Shown: one piece after another, positions 41,682 to 49,813 of the stretch
Numbering within the stretch: position 1 is the first letter of the stretch
Layout of the letters: each line of letters begins with the position of its first letter
From: Angomonas deanei
Taxonomy: Eukaryota; Euglenozoa; Kinetoplastea; Trypanosomatida; Trypanosomatidae
Direction: 5' to 3'
Assembly (NCBI GenBank): GCA_903995115.1
Contig: LR877159.1
Span: 186,001 to 250,000, forward strand
DNA length: 64,000 nucleotides
Notes under the pieces: model-generated
What the model saw: only the letters and a program-made list of their open reading frames with translations
The model's database searches: none
Told to the model about the DNA's origin: nothing
Position numbers and translations under genes: made by a program

Positions 41682-42549
41682 GATTGGTAGATAGTTGGTT
41701 TGAGAAGTAAAAAACGGAAAAACTACAGGGGGTAAGAGAAGGGAAGAAGAGAAATCTGGGAAAAGGACGCTATGGCAGTCGCACACCGTAACAAAGAACA
41801 GAAACAGTTTTCAGGGGACAGACACACCTCCATCACGCAACACCGGCAGCAGCAGCAGCAGTAGCAGCAGCAGCCACACAGGGCACACGAGTCCCACTAC
41901 CCAGAACAGTCAAGTGCGCACTGTCGTCGCATCAACCACCCTTGAGCAACAACCGCAAACAGCGCGGAGGCTGCACACAAGACACGGCGCCCCGGTACAT
42001 TCTCTACAATTCAGAAAGAGAGAGAGAGAGAGAGGGGTTATTGTGGAAACAGTCGAACGTACTCGTCAAAGTCAAATCAAGGGCGGGACACTCTCCGCTC
42101 TTTTCGTGACGCCGCCGATTGTTTGATGTAGTTTGTCGAATTTTTATACTTATGTTACCACTTTTTGTCGAATTTTGAGGTTTGATTTAATAAAAATGAA
42201 AAAAACAAAACAATCACTTCAACGTGACCAGGAAAACAAAAAGAAAACAGAATACTGCGACACTCGTTTACAATGAAAGGAGTGAACGCCCTCCACGGGC
42301 GTTCCTCGGTCGAAGGGGTTGACGGAGGTTGCGGCAGGCAACGGGGCATTCGTCCTTCCGGTCAACACCGCATTACGACAGAAAAAAGTCTACAATGAAA
42401 ATTAAAGGAGAAGGGCCCTTGTCTATCGGTCAATGGAATCATTGCGTAGGGACTCAGCGACAGACGGCGTGCCGAGTAACGCACCCAAGGATGAATTACT
42501 AAAGGGGAACACGCGTCCTCCTCTTCCGTTGGTTCTTCTTCACAGGGGA

Positions 42550-42921
42550 TTACGCCACGGCGGCCATCATGGCGGCGGCCAGGGACGCAATCAGGGCGGC
42601 GGCGGTCGTGCTGGAGAGAATCGCAGCATCACCCCCGGGGCCCTTGTGCTCATTAGAGTCGTCAGCCTTGGACTCGCTGGGCTCGGCAGCACCCTTGGAC
42701 TCGCTGGGCTCAGCAGCACCCTTGGACTCGCTGGGCTCAGCGGCACCCTTGGACTCGCTGGGCTCAGCGGCACCCTTGGACTCGCTGGGCTCGGCAGCAC
42801 CCTTGGACTCGCTGGGCTCGGCAGCGGCTTGGGATTCACTGGGGGCAGACTCGCTGGCCTCAGCGTAGAGGGTGGAAAGGACGGCAAGCACACCACCGGC
42901 AAGAAGGGTACGGCGCATCAT
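42550..42921 (-). CDS. GPI-anchored repeat surface protein, array copy K (KGAAEP class)
   Basis: Protein of 123 residues, matching copy A in architecture and repeat number. Its 3' flank (42130-42310) differs from that of copies A-I, being AT-rich with TTTGTCGAATTTT repeats, and carries the 8-pair variant of the hairpin at 42284. Confidence 0.85.
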   Translation of the reverse strand: MMRRTLLAGGVLAVLSTLYAEASESAPSESQAAAEPSESKGAAEPSESKGAAEPSESKGAAEPSESKGAAEPSESKGAAEPSESKADDSNEHKGPGGDAAILSSTTAAALIASLAAAMMAAVA

Positions 42922-43279
42922 GATTGGTAGATAGTTGGTTTGAGAAGTAAAAAACGGAAAAACTACAGGGGGTAAGAGAAGGGAAGAAGAGAAATATGGG
43001 AAAAGGACGCTATGGCAGTCGCACACCGTAACAAAGAACAGAAACAGTTTTCAGGGGACAGACACACCTCCATCACGCAACACCGGCAGCAGCAGCAGCA
43101 GTAGCAGCAGCAGCCACACAGGGCACACGAGTCCCACTACCCAGAACAGTCAAGTGCGCACTGTCGTCGCATCAACCACCCTTGAGCAACAACCGCAAAC
43201 AGCGCGGAGGCTGCACACAAGACACGGCGCCCCGGTACATTCTCTACAATTCAGAAAGAGAGAGAGAGAGAGGGGGTTA

Positions 43280-44502
43280 TTGTGGAAACAGTCGAACGTA
43301 CTCGTCAAAGTCAAATCAAGGGCGGGACACTCTCCGCTCTTTTCGTGACGCCGCCGATTGTTTGATGTAGTTTGTCGAATTTTTATACTTATGTTACCAC
43401 TTTTTGTCGAATTTTGAGGTTTGATTTAATAAAAATGAAAAAAACAAAACAATCACTTCAACGTGACCAGGAAAACAAAAAGAAAACAGAATACTGCGAC
43501 ACTCGTTTACAATGAAAGGAGTGAACGCCCTCCACGGGCGTTCCTGGGTCGAAGGGGTTGACGGAGGTTGCAGCAGGCAACGGGGGCATTCGTCCTTCCA
43601 GTCAACATCGCTTTACAAGAAAGAAAAAAAAAAATTAAGTTTTAAAAAGAAAAAAAAATTCGCTCAAAGGCAAACGCACCGGCACGAAGGGTCAAATGGA
43701 CTCCGCGATCGGTTCGTACAAGACGAGCCAAAAGGCGCCTCATTTCCTGCTCCTTCCACCGGGCAGTCCGCCAATTTTATATATATAAATTTATTCTCAG
43801 ATTTTTCCTATTTTTGACGTTTAAATTATTAAAAAACAAAACAGAATACTGCGACACTCGTTTACAATGAAAGGAGTAAACGCCCTCCACGGGCGTTCCT
43901 GGGTCGAAGGGGTTGACGGAGGCTGCGACAGACGGTATGGGTAGCGCCCCTCCAGTCAACATGGCTTTACAACAACAAAAAAAAAAAAATTAAGATTTAA
44001 AAAAAAAAAAAAAAAAAGTAAGCAAAAAAAATTCGCTCAAAGGCAAACGCACCGGCACGAAGGGTCAAATGGACTCCGCGATCGGTTCGTACAAGACGAG
44101 CCAAAAGGCGCCTCATTTCCTGCTCCTTCCACCGGGCAGTCCGCCAATTTTATATATATAAATTTATTCACAGATTTTTCCCTAATTTTGACGTTTAAAT
44201 TATTAAGATTGAAAAACAAAACAAAAGGTAATCAGAATGTCACAACATTCGTTTACAATGAAAGGGGTTGACGGAGGTTGCGGCAGGCAACGGGGGCATT
44301 CACCCTTCCCGTCAGTGTGGTTTAACAACAAGCGGAAAACGTTTGCACCTTAAATTAAAGAAGAAGGACCCTTGTCTATCGGTCAATGGAATCATTGCGT
44401 AGGGACTCAGCGATAGACGGCATGCCAAGTAACGCACACAAGGATGAATTACTAAAGGGGAACACGCGTCCTCCTCTTCCCTTGGTTCTTCTTCACAGGG
44501 GA
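43280..44502. repeat. Gene-free spacer made of duplicated 3' flank units
   Basis: Between copies K and L lie two flank units of about 360 bases with no coding part. Each has the hairpin region (43523 and 43879), an A-rich stretch and a block of about 125 bases nearly identical between 43660-43790 and 44035-44165. A third, truncated unit (44255-44340) keeps only the second inverted repeat. The 125-base block is not found in the other array units. No credible open frame is seen. It would form a 3' flank of about 1.2 kb for the giant copy. Confidence 0.65.
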
Positions 44503-46608
44503 TTACACCACGGCGGCCAACATGGCGGCGGCCAGGGACGCAATCAGGGCGGCGGCGGTCGTGCTGGAGAGAATCGCAGCATCACCCCCGGGGGCCACGG
44601 GAGCCCCAGAGCTAGAGTCGCCAGCACCCTTGGAGCCGCTGGGCTCGGAAGCAGCCTGGGATTCGCTGGGCTCAGAAGCAGCGTTAGAATCGCTGGGCTC
44701 GGCAGCAGCCTGGGACTCGCTGGGCTCGGACGCAGCGTTAGACTCGCTGGGCTCGGAAGCAGCCTGGGATTCGCTGGGCTCAGAAGCAGCGTTAGACTCG
44801 CTGGGCTCGGAAGCAGCCTGGGATTCGCTGGGCTCAGAAGCAGCCTGGGACTCGCTAGGCTCAGAAGCAGCCTTGGACTCGCTGGGCTCGGACGCAGCCT
44901 GGGACTCGCTGGGCTCAGAAGCAGCCTTGGACTCGCTGGGCTCGGACGCAGCGTTAGACTCGCTGGGCTCGGACGCAGCGTTAGACTCGCTGGGCTCGGA
45001 AGCAGCCTTGGACTCGCTGGGCTCGGACGCAGCGTTAGACTCGCTGGGGTCAGAAGCAGCCTTGGACTCGCTCGGCTCAGAAGCAGCCTGGGACTCGCTG
45101 GGCTCGGACGCAGCGTTAGACTCGCTGGGCTCGGAAGCAGCCTTGGACTCGCTGGGCTCGGACGCAGCGTTAGACTCGCTGGGCTCAGAAGCAGCCTTGG
45201 ACTCGCTGGGCTCGGACGCAGCGTTAGACTCGCTGGGCTCGGACGCAGCGTTAGACTCGCTGGGCTCGGAAGCAGCGTTAGACTCGCTGGGCTCGGAAGC
45301 AGCCTGGGACTCGCTGGGCTCGGAAGCAGCCTGGGACTCGCTGGGCTCGGACGCAGCGTTAGACTCGCTGGGCTCAGAAGCAGCCTTGGACTCGCTGGGC
45401 TCAGAAGCAGCCTGGGACTCGCTGGGCTCGGACGCAGCGTTAGACTCGCTGGGCTCAGAAGCAGCGTTAGACTCGCTGGGCTCGGAAGCAGCCTGGGACT
45501 CGCTGGGCTCGGAAGCAGCCTGGGACTCGCTGGGCTCGGAAGCAGCGTTAGACTCGCTGGGCTCGGAAGCAGCCTGGGACTCGCTGGGCTCGGACGCAGC
45601 GTTAGACTCGCTGGGCTCAGAAGCAGCCTTGGACTCGCTGGGCTCAGAAGCAGCCTGGGACTCGCTGGGCTCGGACGCAGCGTTAGACTCGCTGGGCTCG
45701 GAAGCAGCCTTGGACTCGCTGGGCTCGGACGCAGCGTTAGACTCGCTGGGCTCGGAAGCAGCCTTGGACTCGCTGGGCTCGGAAGCAGCCTGGGACTCGC
45801 TGGGCTCGGAAGCAGCCTGGGACTCGCTGGGCTCGGAAGCAGGGTTAGACTCGCTGGGTTCGGAAGCAACCTTGGACTCGCTGGGCTCAGAAGCAGCGTT
45901 AGACTCGCTGGGCTCGGAAGCAGCCTTGGACTCGCTGGGCTCGGAAGCAGCCTGGGACTCGCTGGGCTCGGAAGCAGCCTGGGACTCGCTGGGCTCGGAA
46001 GCAGCCTGGGACTCGCTGGGCTCGGAAGCAGCCTGGGACTCGCTGGGCTCGGAAGCAGGGTTAGACTCGCTGGGTTCGGAAGCAACCTTGGACTCGCTGG
46101 GCTCAGAAGCAGCCTGGGACTCGCTGGGCTCGGAAGCAGGGTTAGACTCGCTGGGCTCGGAAGCAACCTTGGACTCGCTGGGCTCAGAAGCAGCCTGGGA
46201 CTCGCTGGGCTCGGAAGCAGGGTTAGACTCGCTGGGCTCGGAAGCAACCTTGGACTCGCTGGGCTCGGAAGCAGCCTTGGACTCGCTGGGCTCAGAAGCA
46301 GGGTTAGACTCGCTGGGCTCGGAAGCAACCTTGGACTCGCTGGGCTCGGAAGCAGCCTTGGACTCGCTGGGCTCGGAAGCAGCCTGGGACTCGCTGGGCT
46401 CAGAAGCAGGGTTAGACTCGCTGGGCTCGGAAGCAACCTTGGACTCGCTGGGCTCAGAAGCAGCCTGGGACTCGCTGGGCTTAGAAACAGCTTGGGACTC
46501 ACTGGGCTCAGAGGCGACTTGGGATTCACTGGGGGCGGGCTCGGCCTTCGCGTAGAGGGTGGAAACGGCGGCAAACACGCTGCCCGCAAGAATAGTACGG
46601 CGCATCAT
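44503..46608 (-). CDS. Giant GPI-anchored repeat surface protein, array copy L (70 nonapeptides)
   Basis: Protein of 701 residues from the ATG pair at 46608. A diverged signal peptide (MMRRTILAGSVFAAVSTLYA) is followed by 70 nonapeptides of the form SES-X-A-A-S-E-P, where X is Q, N or K, with rarer KVASEP and NPASEP units, then SGSKGAGDSSSGAPVAPGG and a GPI tail. In the N-terminal third, KVASEP, NPASEP and QAASEP or KAASEP alternate, giving a higher-order period of about 81 bases. The repeat has ASEP where copies A-K have AAEP. At about 640 residues of Ser/Glu/Pro repeat, it is predicted to be an extended rod far longer than its array relatives. The first array copy to be transcribed. Confidence 0.85.
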   Translation of the reverse strand: MMRRTILAGSVFAAVSTLYAKAEPAPSESQVASEPSESQAVSKPSESQAASEPSESKVASEPSESNPASEPSESQAASEPSESKAASEPSESKVASEPSESNPASEPSESKAASEPSESKVASEPSESNPASEPSESQAASEPSESKVASEPSESNPASEPSESQAASEPSESKVASEPSESNPASEPSESQAASEPSESQAASEPSESQAASEPSESQAASEPSESKAASEPSESNAASEPSESKVASEPSESNPASEPSESQAASEPSESQAASEPSESKAASEPSESNAASEPSESKAASEPSESNAASEPSESQAASEPSESKAASEPSESNAASEPSESQAASEPSESNAASEPSESQAASEPSESQAASEPSESNAASEPSESNAASEPSESQAASEPSESKAASEPSESNAASEPSESQAASEPSESQAASEPSESNAASEPSESNAASEPSESNAASEPSESKAASEPSESNAASEPSESKAASEPSESNAASEPSESQAASEPSESKAASDPSESNAASEPSESKAASEPSESNAASEPSESNAASEPSESKAASEPSESQAASEPSESKAASEPSESQAASEPSESQAASEPSESNAASEPSESQAASEPSESNAASEPSESQAAAEPSDSNAASEPSESQAASEPSGSKGAGDSSSGAPVAPGGDAAILSSTTAAALIASLAAAMLAAVV

Positions 46609-46759
46609 GATTGGTAGATAGTTGTCTTGAGAAGTGAAAAGCGGAAAAACTACAGGGGGTAAGAGAAGGGAAGAAGAGAAATATGGGAAAAGGACGCTAC
46701 GGCAGTCGCACACCGTAACAAAGAACAGAAACAGTTTTCAGGGGACAGACACACCTCCA

Positions 46760-47971
46760 TCACGCAACACCGGCAGCAGCAGCGCGGTGCCGTTTGAGGG
46801 CCAGCTCCACCACGTCACTGGTGATGCATTCTATTTGAGCGGTGCATTGGGCCAAGGGAGCAGCAAATGTAGAGGCCACCGTATCGCTCGCGGTGGCGGG
46901 GATCGTGCCGTCCGTACAGGGCGGCTCTACACGGATTGGGGAAGGTGGGGGCAACCATTGCCTGGCGCTCGTCAGCCGTGCCCTCACCGCCTGCAGGGCA
47001 GAGGGCGGCGCGCCACAGGAGTCCTCACGGCCACAGTACTCTTTTAAAAGAGTGTAGAAACACTGACGGGTGTGGGTAAACTCATAAGGAGGGTGGTCCG
47101 GCGTGTTCCGGGGGTGGGGGAGAAGGAGAGAGTGGCGAGACGCCTCGCCGTGCATGGGCACCAACACCACACGGCGGCCGGGGCGCCCAGCGTGGTCGGT
47201 GTGACGGTGATCGTGCAACGTCATGAGGATTGCGGTGTCGTCCCGCCAGTCGTCGTCCAGGAGGGGAACAAACAAGCTCAAATCGAACCGGATAAACCCA
47301 CCCAGCTGAAGCTCAGACGCAGCGACGGCATAGCCGTGTTTGGGCGCCCCTCTCTCCAGCGATTCCAGTGGGGTGCCACCGACTGGGGTGACCACCGCGA
47401 TAAACTGTTTCCACCGGGCAGAGCCGTACTGGCAGAAGAGCGTATCTTCCTCCCTGTAATAGGGGCGGATACACGGGCCGCCCCACCGCCCGAGGAGCTC
47501 CAGCAGAGGGGTGAGGCAGGACTGATTGAGGGCGAGCCGTACCAGCGTTCGTGTCATCCGTAACTTGGTGTTGGGGTCGGGGTGGGCGGAGGGGAACAGC
47601 CCTTGGGTGACGGAGAGGAGCTGCTGTGCGAAGAGGTAGCGGTGCAGCACGGAGTTCTCCTCCAGCAGCGGGGGCGTGGAATTCACATAGATGCACGACG
47701 CCCCCTCCCTCTCCATGTGCCCCCGGATACGCTCCGTTAGTTGGAACGTCCCGTCGTGAAAAACGTCCCACAGATGGGAAACTTTTTTAATGCGTGCGGA
47801 GAGGAGTTTTAATAACTCGGTAATGAACAACTCGACGGTGTCGGCGACCTCAAGTGATGCTGGGGTGTCCGCCCCCTCCAGCACCAGCAGAGCTTCGGGG
47901 AAGGCGTTGGTGACGCTCCCCTCCTTGTGCTGCAGTAGGGAGAGGGTGGTACTCTCCAATACCGTGAACAT
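46760..47971 (-). CDS. RUN-domain-like protein
   Basis: Protein of 403 residues from the ATG at 47971; a GTG codon five residues upstream is not needed. The N-terminal half fits a RUN domain: a helical ELLKLLSARIKKVSHLWDVF block, then RMTRTLVRLALNQSCLTPLL followed by YYREEDTLF, which follows the family's W.RLALNE..L...L......YY pattern (about residues 45-200). The C-terminal half is Pro/Ala-rich and unrecognised. RUN proteins usually act as effectors of small GTPases (Rab, Rap) in membrane traffic. The last codons (46760-46782, ending AAAAGVA) are encoded by sequence identical to the array's upstream flank, so the gene's natural C-terminus may have been replaced when the array expanded. Confidence 0.55.
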   Translation of the reverse strand: MFTVLESTTLSLLQHKEGSVTNAFPEALLVLEGADTPASLEVADTVELFITELLKLLSARIKKVSHLWDVFHDGTFQLTERIRGHMEREGASCIYVNSTPPLLEENSVLHRYLFAQQLLSVTQGLFPSAHPDPNTKLRMTRTLVRLALNQSCLTPLLELLGRWGGPCIRPYYREEDTLFCQYGSARWKQFIAVVTPVGGTPLESLERGAPKHGYAVAASELQLGGFIRFDLSLFVPLLDDDWRDDTAILMTLHDHRHTDHAGRPGRRVVLVPMHGEASRHSLLLPHPRNTPDHPPYEFTHTRQCFYTLLKEYCGREDSCGAPPSALQAVRARLTSARQWLPPPSPIRVEPPCTDGTIPATASDTVASTFAAPLAQCTAQIECITSDVVELALKRHRAAAAGVA

Positions 47972-48374
47972 AACAGGAGAACACACGATAGGGGTGATGG
48001 AATGGATTAGATTTTTTTTTTTTTGAAAAAAAAAAAAAAAACAGATGAAGTGGAATACACGAAGTGCGTGTGTGTATATATCTGTGTGGGTTTGTGTTTT
48101 TGCTTTATACAGAGAGAGAAGACAATGCTGGCTAAAGTAGCATTCTCTGCCGCTGCTTTGCGGAGGTTTGGCTTTTTTTTTTTCTTTTCCTTACTTTTTT
48201 CTCATTCAAAAACGAAAATTATGAAAAGAAAAAGGGAAAGGGCAATTTAGAGACCAGAAAATCTATTTTCACTTAAAAAAAAAAAAAAAAAAAACCTAGT
48301 ATTCGTGTCTATTCACAAACAAACAAAAACACAATCCCCGAAGATAATTCTCATTCTTTCTATACTCCAACTAT
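47972..48374. other. Intergenic spacer, start of the poly-Asn domain
   Basis: No gene. T and A runs at 48010-48041, 48174 and 48275. From here rightwards, coding sequences contain AAT-repeat Asn tracts. Confidence 0.5.
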
Positions 48375-49614
48375 TCATAGCAGTTCCCCCAGCGCCCCCT
48401 CCACACTTCCGTCGTGCCTCGCCAGTGCCTCCATGAGCACCTGATCGGGCAGATGCCGCTGATCCTCTACATTTAGTATCTCCCTCAACTGTTGTATTTG
48501 CTGGGTGTAGAGACGCCTGTCCTGGTTGGGCCGCTGGGCGGGATGATGGGTTTGCAAGTTTTTTGGCAAAACGTGTGTCACCTTCTTTTTCTCGCCGAAT
48601 AAAAAATGAAAGCACAGAAATTTCAACAAGAAGGAATTTAACACTTTTTTTTGAAATGTTCGCCGTGAACCAATCAAAATAACGAAACAGCGTCGAATTA
48701 TGACTATTATTATTATTAAAACAGTTCACGTTACACGTAAAAAGCGAAAAAAGGTAGCCGCACAGGACGAAAAACAATCGAGTTAGAAATGTCAATTCTA
48801 TTCTTAGGGAAGACCGCCCTCTTCCCCTTTTATTCATATTATTATTCCTATTTTTACCAAAGAACACACTATTATTATTATAAGTAGAATACAGCTCCGA
48901 CTCGTGAGAGAAGAGCAATAACAATAACAAAAAGTAGGATCGAGAAAACACACTTTTTAAAACATTGCTATTTTTACTATTTTGGGGGGTCTCCATAATG
49001 TAGCGAAACACAAAGGAGGAAACCACAATGAGGGAGGCACCGCCGGAGAGTAAGTGAATGTACTGACGGTTGTAATTATGAAACAACATGAACCGCAAAA
49101 TTTGACTCGTACTATCCGTTTTATGATAATCGGAGGAGTAAAAGTAAAAGTAAAACGACGTGGAGGCATCCAAGTCGGGGGAAATGGTCAAGGAATTCAC
49201 ATTCGTAGGATTATTTAGCCAATCCTCTGGGATAGAAAATGGTTTCACCACGAGCAGATGCATCACCAGCAGGGCGAACACCGCCGCGTGGACCAGCACG
49301 GTAAAGAAATAATAACTACCCCACACCCTCTCCAGCGAGCGAACGTAAAACAAAAAGATAAATACTTTAATGGCAATCTCATACACGCTGGTCCCCAAGA
49401 AACCAAGGGGGAGTACCTCCAGCAGCATTCTGGACCACTTAAAGTTAGAGGGTAGGTCGCTCGCATGGGGGGCGCTGGACAACACCAGCAGCGGGTCCGC
49501 CTCCACCTGTGTTTTGAGTTTCTGGATGTAGTAGGGGAGGAGAAACAACGTGGAGAGACAGGAAAGGAGCACCGTCAGCCCGACGACAGGGGCGTTGGTG
49601 AGGTGGCGGAGCAT
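48375..49614 (-). CDS. Rhomboid-like membrane protein with C-terminal UBA domain (UBAC2-like), one frame break
   Basis: The frame from the ATG at 49614 encodes several membrane segments (VVGLTVLLSCLSTLFLLPYY at about 10-29; others at about 63-90, 100-125 and 190-210) and a LERVWGSYYFF motif like that of UBAC2/rhomboid pseudoproteases. It then leaves its frame near 48582-48592 at a GAAAAAGAAGG stretch. In the other frame, down to 48375, a clear UBA domain closes the protein: YTQQIQQLREILNV, then ALARHDGSVEGALGELL. Together about 410 residues. UBAC2 is an ER membrane protein that links ubiquitin handling to lipid-droplet and ERAD factors. Poly-Asn runs appear in the cytosolic loops. Without the shift, the first frame would continue as a nonsense Arg/Gly-rich tail to 48313. 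Confidence 0.7.
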
Positions 49615-49813
49615 TTTTTTGCAATTCCTTTATTTTTGTGATTCTTTTTGTCGGAAAAAAAAAAAAGAGAAGAAAAACAAATATTCTCATCTGACTTTTT
49701 TTTTTTTTGAAATGCACACAGAAAAAAAAGAACGCAAAAAAAGGGCGCGCGTATACACTAAATGTTTTATGTTGCCTGTATGTTACAATAGTTTTGTTTT
49801 TTGCATCTCTACC

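Larger units (their letters stand above)
29342..46783 (-). repeat. Tandem array of 12 GPI-anchored repeat-protein genes, units about 1.3 kb
   Basis: Twelve coding copies repeat with start-to-start spacing of 1.24-1.33 kb, except the last, which is followed by a longer spacer. Each unit has, in transcript order: a (CT)n microsatellite; a conserved region of about 250 bases; a pyrimidine tract ending CTGTAG about 40-45 bases before the ATG; the gene; then a 3' flank with two inverted repeats. Copies of class KGAAEP (at 29652, 41310 and 42550) surround a block of class QAAAEP (30846 to 40501). The giant copy (44503-46608) is at the upstream end. Near-identity of flanks as well as coding parts implies recent unequal exchange or gene conversion. 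The right edge, near 46783, falls inside the last codons of the RUN-like gene. Confidence 0.9.

Noticed and set aside
43690-43770. Possible tRNA or structured RNA gene in the 125-base block (GGTTCGTAC resembles a T-loop)
   Set aside because: No matching acceptor stem, D-arm or anticodon arm could be drawn, and the block is duplicated with flank DNA. Kept only as an unexplained block.
29535-46617. Long plus-strand open frames (165-743 codons) starting MESLRRDSA in each array unit
   Set aside because: They mirror the minus-strand repeat genes, lack a signal or domain, and run against the direction of every other gene. Their conservation follows from array identity.
29342-46783. CRISPR-like or satellite interpretation of the 27-base repeats
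   Set aside because: The repeats are in frame within signal-peptide/GPI genes, are contiguous without spacers, and the genome is eukaryotic.
48313-48374. Gly/Arg-rich tail of the UBAC2-like frame as the true C-terminus
   Set aside because: The alternative frame gives a clear UBA domain, expected for this family, so the tail is treated as out-of-frame sequence.
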